A DNA stretch of 15,360 bases from Burkholderiaceae bacterium (GCA_025458585.1 JALOSD010000022.1:1-15360), one strand, 5' to 3'. Counted from the stretch's first letter, positions 1-8,373 are shown. The notes: generated from the sequence alone by a model not told the origin. A program made the numbers and translations.

Positions 1-12
1 TCAGCGCGGCGA

Positions 13-1413
13 TCAGCGCGGCGCTGCGGCGAGCGCCGGCGGCGCCGGCGCGCTCCAGCCACCGCCGAGTGCGCGGTACAGCGCGATCCACGCGGCGACG
101 CGCTCGCGTTCGAGGTCGATCAGTTCGCGCCGCGCGAGCAGCGCGGTGCGGCGCGCGTCCTCGAGGTCGAACAGGCTCGCGAGCCCGCCGCGGTACAGCG
201 CCTCGGTGGCCTTCAGCGACGCGTCGTAGCCCTCGACCGCCAGTCGGGCGTCGGCGCTGCGCGCCGCGCTGCCCTGCAGCGTGACGAGCGCGTCCTCGAC
301 CTCGCGCACCGCCTGCCGCACGCTGGCGGCGTACAGCGCCGCCGCCTCGTCGTAGCGCGCGCGGGCGGCGTCGACGTCGGCGGCGCGCGCGCCGGCGTCG
401 AACAGCGGCAGCTCGACCTGCACCGGGCCGAGGCTCCACAAGGTGCCGCTCGCGCTCGCGCCGCCAGCGTCGAAACGCGCCGGGCCGATGAATCCGGTCA
501 GCCCGACGCGCGGGTAGCGCCTTGCCTGCGCGGTCGCGGTGTCGGCGGCCGCGGCGGCGACGCGCTGCGCCGCCGCATAGAGGTCGGGGCGCTGGTTAAG
601 CACCTGCGCCGGCACGCTGTCGACGGCGATCGACGCCGGCTGCGGCAGGCGCGCGCCGGCGCCGGCGAGTGCGGCGCGCAACGCGGCCTCGTCGCGTCCG
701 GTCAGCGCGACGAGCGCCTTGACGTCGAGCTCGCAGCGCTGGCGCTGCGCCTCGACCTGCACGCGCGCCTGGGCGGCGCTCGCGCGCGCGAGGTCGGAGG
801 CGGCAGGCGGGCGGAAGCCCGCGTCGGCGGCGAGCGTCGTCAGGCGCGCCGTCTCGGCGCGCGACGCGGCGTCGAAGCGCACCTGCTCGAGCTGCGCCTC
901 GCACGCGCGCAGCGCGACGTAGACCGTGCCGACCTCGGCGGCGACGAGCACGCGCGCGTCGTGCCAGTCGGCCTGCGCGCCGTCGAAGCGCGCCTGCGCA
1001 GCGTCGAGCGCGGCGCGGTTGCCGCCGAACAGGTCGAGCTCCCACGTCGCGCGCAGCTCGGCGGCCGAGCGCGTGCCGGTGGGCAGGCCGAGGTCGAACT
1101 GGCCGCGCGCGACGCTCGCCGCCGCATCGACGCGCGGAACGAGCGCCGAGCCAGCGGCGGTCGTCGCCGCCCTCGCCTGCTCGATGCGCGACAGCGCCGA
1201 CGCGAGCGTCGGGCTGACGGCCTGCGCGTCGTCGATCAGCGCGGCGAGCAGGGGGTCGTCGAACTGGCGCCACCACTGGCCGAGCTCGGCGACGCGCCCC
1301 TCGTGCGGCAGCGCCGCCGGCTCGCTCGCCTGCCAGGCCGCGGGGGCGGCAGGCGTCGGCGGCTCGCGCGGCGGCAGCGTCGTCGCGCAGCCGGCGAGCA
1401 GCGCGGCGGCCAT
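13..1413 (-). CDS. Outer-membrane efflux lipoprotein, NodT/OprM (TolC-like) family
   Basis: This protein would form the outer-membrane exit duct of a tripartite efflux pump. The 466-aa product starts with a lipobox (LLAGC, lipidated Cys at residue 9). An N-terminal segment with GQWWRQFDDPLLAALIDDA follows, then two long Ala-rich OEP repeats rich in RIEQARA-type helices, ending in a LYRALGGGW motif typical of NodT-type RND outer-membrane lipoproteins. Length matches the family. The signal peptide is abnormally short: only eight residues precede the Cys and none is basic. No usable upstream start exists in frame, because a TGA lies at 1435-1437 and no ATG, GTG or TTG codon intervenes. The start also lies inside the 3' end of the upstream TetR frame. 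Pump and adaptor genes are not in the window and may lie further left. A second in-frame stop follows at 1-3. Family assignment is firm; the true N-terminus is not. Confidence 0.85.
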   Translation of the reverse strand: MAAALLAGCATTLPPREPPTPAAPAAWQASEPAALPHEGRVAELGQWWRQFDDPLLAALIDDAQAVSPTLASALSRIEQARAATTAAGSALVPRVDAAASVARGQFDLGLPTGTRSAAELRATWELDLFGGNRAALDAAQARFDGAQADWHDARVLVAAEVGTVYVALRACEAQLEQVRFDAASRAETARLTTLAADAGFRPPAASDLARASAAQARVQVEAQRQRCELDVKALVALTGRDEAALRAALAGAGARLPQPASIAVDSVPAQVLNQRPDLYAAAQRVAAAAADTATAQARRYPRVGLTGFIGPARFDAGGASASGTLWSLGPVQVELPLFDAGARAADVDAARARYDEAAALYAASVRQAVREVEDALVTLQGSAARSADARLAVEGYDASLKATEALYRGGLASLFDLEDARRTALLARRELIDLERERVAAWIALYRALGGGWSAPAPPALAAAPR

Positions 1414-2077
1414 CGACCATCGCGCGCGCGTACATCACGAGGCGCTCGGCCCAGCGGTCGACCGCGGCGTCGCCGCCGGCGTTGAGCGCCGGCGCGAGCG
1501 TGTCGACGATGTCGCGGCCGACGTGCAGGTGCACCGCGAGGCCGGCGATGCAGATCGCGAGCCGCTTCAGCTCGTCGTCGGCGCCCGCGGCGGCCTCGGC
1601 CTCGCCGAAGTGGCGCGCGAGGGCGCGCACGAGCGCGTCGTGCAGCGGCACGATGTCCTGCGCGAGCTCCTCGTCCCACAGGCCGGTGGGCTCGAGCATC
1701 TCGCGAAAGCGCAGCTTCATGCACAGGCGCGAGCGGTCGCCCTCCTTCAGCGACGCCAGCATGTGCTGGAAGAAGCCGCGCAGCGCGTCGTCGAGCGCTC
1801 GCCCCGGGTCGTCGAAGGCCGGCGGCGACGCCGCGGGGCCGCACAGCGGCTCGAAGAACGCGGCGCGGTACAGGCCCGCCTTGTCGCCGAAGTAGTAGCT
1901 GATCGCGGCGACGTTGACGCCGGCCGCCTCGGCGAGCTCGCGCGTCGACGTCTTCGCGAAACCCTGGTGCGCGAACAGGCGCAGCCCGGCGAGCAGCAGG
2001 CGCTCGCGCGCGGCCTGGCGCTCGGCGGCGGCGTCGGCGCTCGACGCCGGGGTGGCAGACACGTTCATCCGGCGCAT
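596..2077 (-). CDS. TetR-family regulator (CecR/YbiH-like), frame lacks its expected stop
   Basis: Residues about 20-70 form a TetR helix-turn-helix (TSTRELAEAAGVNVAAISYYFGDK). Residues about 75-222 match the C-terminal domain of CecR/YbiH-type regulators (DUF1956), ending near ERLVMYARAMVDGRR at about 1410. Such proteins are about 220-230 aa. Here the frame stays open to 596, running some 270 codons out of frame through the efflux lipoprotein gene as Arg/Ala-rich nonsense. The regulator proper is therefore about 1410-2077. Either the native C-terminus and stop were deleted in a fusion with the efflux gene, or a frameshift (real or from sequencing) sits at the (CG)5 run at 1421-1430. A second possible start is the ATG at 2066-2068. 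Likely role (inference): repressor of itself and of the downstream efflux gene, acting at the palindrome just upstream. The domain call is firm; the C-terminal end is uncertain. Confidence 0.78.
   Translation of the reverse strand: MRRMNVSATPASSADAAAERQAARERLLLAGLRLFAHQGFAKTSTRELAEAAGVNVAAISYYFGDKAGLYRAAFFEPLCGPAASPPAFDDPGRALDDALRGFFQHMLASLKEGDRSRLCMKLRFREMLEPTGLWDEELAQDIVPLHDALVRALARHFGEAEAAAGADDELKRLAICIAGLAVHLHVGRDIVDTLAPALNAGGDAAVDRWAERLVMYARAMVDGRRAARRLRDDAAAARAADACRPRGLAGERAGGAAARGARRRARPVVAPVRRPPARRADRRRAGRQPDARVGAVAHRAGEGGDDRRWLGARSARRCGGERRARPVRPRPAHRHALGRRAARDVGARPVRRQPRRARRCAGALRRRAGRLARRARARRRRGRHGLRRAARVRGAARAGALRRRVARRDGAPDDARRRRGLPPACRLRPRARERRPGARAGRGAAPALRARRQGARRADRTRRGRVARRTRRRRRAPAAAGVDRRRQRAGAGA
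1421..1430. repeat. (CG)5 dinucleotide run at the TetR/efflux junction
   Basis: Ten bases of pure CG repeat lie where the regulator homology ends and eight bases upstream of the efflux start codon. Adding one CG unit, or losing one base, would join the regulator frame to the lipoprotein frame. It would also give the lipoprotein an upstream start (ATG at 1433-1435) with a conventional signal peptide, MYARARWSMAAALLAGC. Whether the run varies in length in the population cannot be seen here. Confidence 0.6.
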
Positions 2078-2087
2078 GCTAGCGCCG
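2070..2087. promoter_or_regulatory. Small inverted repeat overlapping the regulator start codon
   Basis: Arms cggcgc (2070-2075) and gcgccg (2082-2087) flank a 6-base loop, and the ATG at 2075-2077 lies at the edge of the stem. In RNA this could partly mask that start and favour the ATG at 2066-2068. This is a weak call in such GC-rich DNA. Confidence 0.25.
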
Positions 2088-2103
2088 AATCAAACGTTTG
2101 ATT
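2088..2103. promoter_or_regulatory. Perfect 16-bp palindrome, probable TetR operator
   Basis: The sequence aatcaaacgtttgatt is its own reverse complement over all 16 bases. It is AT-rich inside very GC-rich DNA and lies 11 bp upstream of the regulator ATG. Size, symmetry and position fit an operator for a TetR dimer that represses its own transcription. No other copy was noticed in the window. That the neighbouring regulator binds it is an inference from position and family habit. Confidence 0.75.
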
Positions 2104-2120
2104 GAGACCGCCGCCGAGGC

Positions 2121-2160
2121 CCGCCGCGCCTTGGGGTTATCCCCGACAAGGCCGCGGCGG
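2121..2160. terminator. Strong hairpin between the hub kinase and the TetR gene
   Basis: The arm ccgccgcgccttg (2121-2133) pairs with caaggccgcggcgg (2147-2160) with one bulged G. An inner GGGG-ttat-CCCC stem (2133-2144) closes the loop. It starts 12 bases beyond the hub kinase stop on the minus strand. No T-run follows, so it may be a stem-only terminator, an mRNA 3'-end stabiliser, or insulation of the tetR promoter. Confidence 0.5.
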
Positions 2161-2171
2161 CGCCGGTCGCG

Positions 2172-5100
2172 TCAGGCCGGCAGGGCGGCGGTGGCGTAGC
2201 GCGCGACCAGCGCCAGCAGTTCCTCCTCGGCGTACGGCTTGCCGAGGTAGTGGTTGACGCCGAGCTGCGCCGCGACGTCGCGGTGCTTCTGCGCGATGCG
2301 CGAGGTGATCATGATCACCGGCAGATCGCGCCAGCGCGCGTCACTGCGCAGGTTGCGCACGAGGTCGAAGCCGTCCATGCGCGGCATCTCGATGTCGCTG
2401 AGCACGAGCGCGGGCTTCTCCGCCGCGAGGCGCTCGATCGCGTCGAGCCCGTCCTTCGCGAGCGCGACGCGGTAGCCCTCGCGCTCGAGCAGGCGCTGCG
2501 TGACGCGGCGCACCGTCAGCGAGTCGTCGACGACGAGCACGAGTGGCCGCAAGTCGGCCTCGGCGTGCGACTCGGCGCCGCGCGTCGCGGGCGCGCTCGC
2601 CGTCGCCGCCCGCGCCTGCTCGCCGTACAGCGCGGCCAGCGCGACCGGGTTGTAGATCAGCGTCGGCTGGCCCGAGGGCAGCAGCGTCATCCCGGCGAGG
2701 CCGGGCAGGCGCGACAGCTGCGGCCCCAGGTTCTTGACGACGACTTCCTGGTTGCCGAGCACCTCGTCGACCTGCAGCACGACGCGCTGCTGCGCGCTGC
2801 GCACCGCGACGACCGGCACGCTGCGCGCCGCCTCGGCGCTGCGCGCGCTCGTGTCGAGCAGCGCACCGAGCCAGAAGAACGGCGCCACCTCGTCGCCTAC
2901 CGCGAACGTGCCGCCCGCGAGCGCGCGCTCGACGTCGTCGGCACCGACGCGGCGCACCGCCTCGACGAGCGTCGACGGCACCGCGAGCGTCACCTCGCCG
3001 CAGCGCAGCATCAGCACCTGCGTCACCGCCGTCGTCAGCGGCAGCAGGAGCTTGAAACGCGTGCCGCGCCCGGCGACCGACGTCGTCTCGATGCGCCCGC
3101 CGAGCGCGAGCACGTCGGAGCGTACGACGTCCATGCCGATGCCGCGGCCGGCGAGCTCGGTCACCTTCTCGGCGGTCGAGAAGCCGGGGGCGAAGATCAG
3201 CTGCGCGAGCTCGGCGTCGGCGACCGGCGCGTCGGGAGCGATGAGGCCGAGCGCGACGCCGCGCGCGCGGATGCGCGCGAGGTCGAGGCCCGCGCCGTCG
3301 TCGCCGAACTCGATGCCGACCTCGTTGCCCTCGTGCGTCAAGGTCACCGTGATCTGGCCGGCGGCGTCCTTGCCGGCGGCGGCGCGCGCCTCCGGGCGCT
3401 CGATGCCGTGCGTCACGCAGTTGCGCAGCACGTGCTCGAAGGCGGGGGTCATGCGGTCGAGCACGCCGCGGTCGACCTCGATCGAGCCGCCGACGATGTC
3501 GAGCCGCACCTGCTTGCCGGTCTCCTTCGCCGCCTGGCGCACGACGCGGTACAGGCGCTCCGACAGGCCCTCGAACTCGACCATGCGCGTGCGCAGCAGG
3601 TCGTCCTGCAGGTCGCGCGTCAGGCGCGCCTGCGCGGCGAGCTGGTCCTCGGCGGACTGCAGCGCGCGCTGCAGGCTGCGCTGCACCGTGGCGACGTCGT
3701 TGACCGACTCGGCCATCATGCGCGTGAGCTCCTGGAAGCGCGTGAAGCGGTCGAGCTCGAGCGGGTCGAACTCCTGCGCCGCCGCCTTCGCCTGTTCCAT
3801 CCGCGACGCGATCTGCGTCTCGGCCTGCAGCTCGAGGTCGCGCAGCTGGCGGCGCAAGCGCTCGAGGTTGTCGCTCAGGTCGGCGAGCGAATCCTTCAGC
3901 TGGCCGACGTCGGCCTCGATGCGTGAGCGGGTGATGCTCACCTCGCCGGCATGGTTGACGAGGCGGTCGAGCAGCGGCACACGCACGCGCACCGAGGAGG
4001 CGGCGGCCGCGACCGGCTGCGCACGTGCGGCGGCGGGTGCGGCTGGCGTCGCGAAGCGGCTCCAGTCGATCGCCCCGGCCGTGGCGGGCGCGAAGCGGGC
4101 CGGCGGCTGGCCCGCCGCGGCGACAGCGGGCGCGGGCTCCGCGGCCGGTGCGGTCGGCGCCACGACGGGCGGCAGCGTGGGCGCCAGGGCCGGGGCGGAC
4201 GCGCCCGGCGTGGCCAGGGGAGTGCCGCGCAGCGCATCGAAGACGGCGCCGAGGTGGTCTACCCTCGCCTGCAGCCGCTCGACGTCGACGCCATGAACGT
4301 CGCCGCGCGCGAGCAGCTGCTCGATCGCGGTCTCGAGGCGGTGGGCGAGCTCGCCCAGGCGCATCGCGCCGGCCAGCCGCGCGCCGCCCTTGAGCGTGTG
4401 CAGCGTGCGCATGCACGCCGACGCGCCACCGGCGTCGTCGGGGCGGTGCGCCCACTCGCGCATCTGCGCCGCCAGCTGCGGCAACAGGTCGTGCGCCTCC
4501 TCCTCGAACACCGGCAGCAGATCGGCGTCGACCGCGTCCTCGACGTCGAGGTCGTCGTCATCGTCGAGCGCGAAGGCCTCGACGGCCGGTGCGGCAGGTG
4601 CGGCCGGCGCGACGACGTCGAGCGCAAAAGCCTCGAGGTGGGGCGGTGTCGCGACGCCGATCTGCGCACGCCCAGGCTCGGCAACGTCGATCGCAAACGC
4701 CTGCATCGTCGCCTCGGCGTCCGCCGCCGCGGCCGACGACACGGCGGCGGGCCCGGCGGCGGGCCCGTCGACCGCATCGGGCGGGGACGTGACCGCGGTG
4801 TCGACCGGCACGGGTTCGACGACGTCGACGGCGAAAGCCTCGACGCTGCCGGCCAGGCTCGGCGTGTCCCACCCCGACGGCTCGGCGACCGCCACGGGTG
4901 CCGCCTGGGCGCGCTCGGCGCATTCGCGTTCGTGCGCGGCGAGCCGATCGAGCAGCAGCTCGGGCGCGGGGTGCAGGAAGCCGGCGGCGAACTGGTGCAG
5001 CAGCCGGCGGATCGTGTCGGCCGTCTGCTCGAACAGTTCCGCCTCGTCGGGCGTGCCGGCGCCGAGCGCGTGCGAGCGCGCCAGCGCGTGCTCGAGCGAG

Positions 5101-8100
5101 CGAGCGAGCCCCGACAGGTCCTCGTAGCCGACGGTGGCCGAGCTGCCGGCGAGCGAGTGCGCGAGCGCGATCGTCGAGTCGCCGACCGGGCGGTGCAGCT
5201 CGTGCGCCCACTCGGCGAGCTCGGTGCACAGCCGCCGCGACAGCTCGTCGGCCTCGTTCAGGTAGACGTTGAACAGCGCGATGCCGATGCGCAGCGGCCC
5301 GATCGTCTTGTACTGCTCGGCCTCGGCCGCGACGTCGGGTTGGGCGGCGGGCGTGTCGGCCGCGACCGGCTCGCCCAGTTCGAGCGCGAAGTCGGCCAGC
5401 GGCTCGGCCGGCATCGGCATCAAGTCGGCCGGGATCGCGTCGCCGGCCTCGCAGGCCGCCTGCGCGTCGGGGCCTGCCTCGAGCGAAGGCGCCGGCTCGA
5501 GGGCCGAGAGGTCGAGCTCGAACGCGACCTCGGTGGGCGGCTCGGCGGCCACGCCGGCGGGCTCGCCGGCGAGCGTCGGCAACTCGAGCACGAACGACTC
5601 GTCGATGGGCTCGGCGACGGGCTCGCCGGTGGGCTCGGGCGGCGGCGGCTCGGCGAGCGCGGCGTCGAGCGCAGCAGCGTCGATCGGCGCGGCGCCGACG
5701 ACGTCGTCGAGATCGGGCAGCGCCGGCGCGGGCTCGACGGCTTCGATCGCCCCGGCCGGCAGTTCGAAGGCGGCAGCGTCGAACGCAAGCTCGCTCGCCA
5801 ACGGCAGGCCGGGCACGGCCTCGGCCAGCGACGGCGCGGTGGCGGCCGGCGCCTGAACCTGCTCGCGCCGTCCCCGCAGGCGCAGCGCGTCGGCGGCCTC
5901 GCGCAGCGGCTGCGCGCGGTGATGGTCGTCGCGACCCGCGGCGGCGGCGTCGGCCCAGGCCTCGAGATGGTCGAGCGCGTCGCGCGTGAAGCCGAGCAGG
6001 TCGGCGTCGGCGCGCGGGGTGTCGGCCAGGCGGGCGTTGTACAGCTGCTCGCACGCCCACGCCGCGTCGCCGAAGTCGGCAAGGCCGACCATGCGCGAGC
6101 TCCCCTTGAGCGTGTGAAAGGCGCGGCGCACGGCGGTGAGGCTTGCGAGGTCGTCCGGCGTGCCCTCGAGCACGTCGACCGCCTCGCGCGCGGCCGCGAC
6201 GACCTCGCGCGCCTCCTCGATGAAGATCTCGCGCATCTCGTCGTCCGCCACGGCCGCGGGCGCGGGCGCTGCGGCCGCCGGCTCCGCGACGGCCGGAACG
6301 GTTCCGGCGACGGCCTCGGCCATCGCCTGCGCGAGGTTCTCGCGCGCCGCCTGGCGCGCCGCGGCGTCGCCGGCACGCTCGAGGGCCGCACGCGCGCGGC
6401 TCGCGAGCTGCGCGAGCGCGCTCTGGTCGGCCACCGTCGCCTCGTGCAGCAGGCGCTCGAGCGCGCGCAGCACCTCGGCGTCGTCGACCTCCGGGTGCGC
6501 CGCCGCGAGCGCGAGCGCCTGCGCCTGCTCGACGAGCGCCGGCGGCAGCGCACCGGCCGGCGCGGCGCCGTGCTGCGCCTCGGAGTCGACGCGCGAGCGC
6601 AGGCGCCCGGCCGTGGCGTCGAAGACGAACAGCGCCTTCGCGAGCACGGGCTGCACGCCGAGCATGTCGACCATGAAGCCGAGCGAGCCGAGGTTCGCCG
6701 TCAGCCGGTCGACGACGTCGTCGGCGAGCGCGCCGCCGCCGATCAGCGCCTCGACGTCGCTGCGCATGCGCACCGCGGCGAGCGCGCCGTCGTCGAGGCC
6801 GAGCACCGACAGCACGCCGCGCATCGTCTGCAGCTGGCCGCCGACCGGGATCATCACGTCGCGGTTCGACGGGTCGCGGAAGTGCTGGTCGATCGCCTTC
6901 TCGACCTCGCCGAGCGCGACGCGCAGCTCGTGCACGACGCTGCCCATCGTCTGGCGGTCGGACACGCGACGGTACAGGTCCTCCATCCAGCCTTCGAGCG
7001 GCGGCGCGCGGCCCTCGGTGCGCACCATGCCGATGCGCTGGGCCAGCCGCTGCACGCGCGCGGCCTGCGACGGGTCGTCGAAGTCGGCGTCCTCGAGCGA
7101 CGCGTCGAGGTACAGCAGCGCCGACGCGACTTCCATCGCGAGCTCGGGCGGCGGCGGTTCGCCGCGCTCGACGGTGGCCGCGACCGCCGACTGCAGGGCG
7201 GTGGCGAGCGCTTCGCCGTCCTTGTACAGACGCCGCAGCGAATCGCCGACGAGCGCCACCTGCTCGTTGAGCGCGCCGAAGCGCATACGTTCGCCGCCGG
7301 CCACCGCCGACCACGAGTCTTTCGCCGCCTCGACGCGCTTGCGCGCCTGCGCGATCCACGTCGGGTCGAAGCGGCCGAGCGTCGGCGCCTCGTAGTCGAC
7401 GGCCCTGCGGCCGGCGAAGCCGAAGGCGCGCCGCGCCGCCGCGAGCCGAGGCGACGACGCGGCGTCGGCCGCGGCGCCGGCCTGCGCGCAGAAGAACAGC
7501 AGGTCGCGTCGCAGGCGCTCGGAGACGGCCGCCGGCTCGCCGGTGGCCGCCGCGCGCTGCGCGAGGCGCAGCTGCGCGAGCAGGCGCGGCGCGAGCCGCT
7601 TGCCGTAGACGTCGACCGGCAGCAGCCCCTTCGCGAGGCCCTCGAACGCCGCCGCCGCGAGGTGCCACAGCGTCGCCTGCTCGGCGTCGCCACTGCCGTT
7701 GCCGAGTCCCGCGAACAGCTCGCTCATGCGCGCCGCCGCCGGCCCGCGCGGCTGGCGCAGCAGCGCGAGCATCTGCGCCTCGACCTCGCCGCGCAGCTCG
7801 TCGTCGGCCGCACGCGGCGCGGCGCCGGCGTCGGGGGGCAGCACGGCCGCCGGCACGGTCTCGGTCCACAGGTCGGCCGGGTGCACGCGGTCGGTGCCGG
7901 CGAGCTGCTGCACCGCGCGGTACTGCGGGAACAGCCCGAGCGCGGACACCGGCTTGCCGGCGAGTCGGCGGGCGACGAAGTCGAGCAGCGCGAACGACGC
8001 GCGCTCGATCGTCTCGACCGCCGGCAGGTCGAGCAGCGAGGGCTTGGCGATGCCGCGCTGCACCGCCGCCTCGCTCGCCTGCAGCAGCGACGCGCCGGCG

Positions 8101-8339
8101 CGCAGGCCGATCAGCTCGAGCGCGCCGGCCGCCTGGTGCAGCTGGTTGCGCGCCTGGCGCAGCACCGCCGGGTCGACGGCGCCGAGGTCGGAGCCGTGGA
8201 TCGAGTCCGACTCGCGCAGGTGGCGCCGCAGCGACTTGTGCGCGGCTTCGAGCGTGCGGCGCAACTCCTCGTGCACCCACGACAGGGCGCTCAGGTCGTC
8301 GGCCGACGGCGTGTGCTCGGGCAGGGAATCGAAGGTCAT
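2172..8339 (-). CDS. chpA: Pil-Chp hub: multi-Hpt CheA-type hybrid histidine kinase (ChpA/PilL)
   Basis: This cytoplasmic kinase of 2055 aa would control type IV pili. Domains in order: N-terminal Hpt-like region with degenerate motif HQAAGALEL (His68); helical Hpt-like/FimL-like region about 320-545; Hpt with HTLKGSSRMVG (His742); Hpt with HSLAGSSATVG (His1061, usual Lys replaced by Ala); Hpt with HTLKGGARLAG (His1314); P3 dimerisation helices about 1450-1575; HATPase with N-box HVLRNCVTHGIE near 1636, GDDGAG near 1680 and GRGIGMD near 1732; CheW-like domain about 1765-1905; receiver about 1932-2050 with phospho-acceptor Asp1982 and Lys2034. Pro/Ala/Glu-rich linkers separate the Hpt modules. 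P. aeruginosa ChpA is longer and has more phosphotransfer sites. The gene follows the MCP gene by 34 bp and is the last of its operon. By homology, phosphate flows to PilG and PilH. No pilK or chpB adaptation gene follows. Confidence 0.94.
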   Translation of the reverse strand: MTFDSLPEHTPSADDLSALSWVHEELRRTLEAAHKSLRRHLRESDSIHGSDLGAVDPAVLRQARNQLHQAAGALELIGLRAGASLLQASEAAVQRGIAKPSLLDLPAVETIERASFALLDFVARRLAGKPVSALGLFPQYRAVQQLAGTDRVHPADLWTETVPAAVLPPDAGAAPRAADDELRGEVEAQMLALLRQPRGPAAARMSELFAGLGNGSGDAEQATLWHLAAAAFEGLAKGLLPVDVYGKRLAPRLLAQLRLAQRAAATGEPAAVSERLRRDLLFFCAQAGAAADAASSPRLAAARRAFGFAGRRAVDYEAPTLGRFDPTWIAQARKRVEAAKDSWSAVAGGERMRFGALNEQVALVGDSLRRLYKDGEALATALQSAVAATVERGEPPPPELAMEVASALLYLDASLEDADFDDPSQAARVQRLAQRIGMVRTEGRAPPLEGWMEDLYRRVSDRQTMGSVVHELRVALGEVEKAIDQHFRDPSNRDVMIPVGGQLQTMRGVLSVLGLDDGALAAVRMRSDVEALIGGGALADDVVDRLTANLGSLGFMVDMLGVQPVLAKALFVFDATAGRLRSRVDSEAQHGAAPAGALPPALVEQAQALALAAAHPEVDDAEVLRALERLLHEATVADQSALAQLASRARAALERAGDAAARQAARENLAQAMAEAVAGTVPAVAEPAAAAPAPAAVADDEMREIFIEEAREVVAAAREAVDVLEGTPDDLASLTAVRRAFHTLKGSSRMVGLADFGDAAWACEQLYNARLADTPRADADLLGFTRDALDHLEAWADAAAAGRDDHHRAQPLREAADALRLRGRREQVQAPAATAPSLAEAVPGLPLASELAFDAAAFELPAGAIEAVEPAPALPDLDDVVGAAPIDAAALDAALAEPPPPEPTGEPVAEPIDESFVLELPTLAGEPAGVAAEPPTEVAFELDLSALEPAPSLEAGPDAQAACEAGDAIPADLMPMPAEPLADFALELGEPVAADTPAAQPDVAAEAEQYKTIGPLRIGIALFNVYLNEADELSRRLCTELAEWAHELHRPVGDSTIALAHSLAGSSATVGYEDLSGLARSLEHALARSHALGAGTPDEAELFEQTADTIRRLLHQFAAGFLHPAPELLLDRLAAHERECAERAQAAPVAVAEPSGWDTPSLAGSVEAFAVDVVEPVPVDTAVTSPPDAVDGPAAGPAAVSSAAAADAEATMQAFAIDVAEPGRAQIGVATPPHLEAFALDVVAPAAPAAPAVEAFALDDDDDLDVEDAVDADLLPVFEEEAHDLLPQLAAQMREWAHRPDDAGGASACMRTLHTLKGGARLAGAMRLGELAHRLETAIEQLLARGDVHGVDVERLQARVDHLGAVFDALRGTPLATPGASAPALAPTLPPVVAPTAPAAEPAPAVAAAGQPPARFAPATAGAIDWSRFATPAAPAAARAQPVAAAASSVRVRVPLLDRLVNHAGEVSITRSRIEADVGQLKDSLADLSDNLERLRRQLRDLELQAETQIASRMEQAKAAAQEFDPLELDRFTRFQELTRMMAESVNDVATVQRSLQRALQSAEDQLAAQARLTRDLQDDLLRTRMVEFEGLSERLYRVVRQAAKETGKQVRLDIVGGSIEVDRGVLDRMTPAFEHVLRNCVTHGIERPEARAAAGKDAAGQITVTLTHEGNEVGIEFGDDGAGLDLARIRARGVALGLIAPDAPVADAELAQLIFAPGFSTAEKVTELAGRGIGMDVVRSDVLALGGRIETTSVAGRGTRFKLLLPLTTAVTQVLMLRCGEVTLAVPSTLVEAVRRVGADDVERALAGGTFAVGDEVAPFFWLGALLDTSARSAEAARSVPVVAVRSAQQRVVLQVDEVLGNQEVVVKNLGPQLSRLPGLAGMTLLPSGQPTLIYNPVALAALYGEQARAATASAPATRGAESHAEADLRPLVLVVDDSLTVRRVTQRLLEREGYRVALAKDGLDAIERLAAEKPALVLSDIEMPRMDGFDLVRNLRSDARWRDLPVIMITSRIAQKHRDVAAQLGVNHYLGKPYAEEELLALVARYATAALPA
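4569..5768 (-). repeat. Eight-copy short linear motif in the hub kinase linkers
   Basis: The linkers between Hpt modules contain a recurring motif, roughly [A/S/D]F-x-[L/V/I]-[D/E]-[L/V], usually followed by an EP or AP pair. Copies begin at Phe858 (FELPAG), Phe916 (FVLELP), Phe940 (FELDLS), Phe984 (FALELG), Phe1169 (FAVDVV), Phe1215 (FAIDVA), Phe1238 (FALDVV) and Phe1256 (FALDDD). The last four lie within 90 residues and three of them read EAFA. Four copies precede Hpt His1061 and four lie between it and Hpt His1314. The pattern is direct observation; a docking role is inference. Confidence 0.65.
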
Positions 8340-8373
8340 CGCGGTAGGCCGGCCGGCGCGCGGCAGAAAACGC

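Noticed and set aside
596..1410. The distal half of the TetR open frame as a genuine regulator domain
   Set aside because: After about residue 222 the translation is Arg/Ala-rich nonsense read in the wrong frame through the efflux lipoprotein gene.
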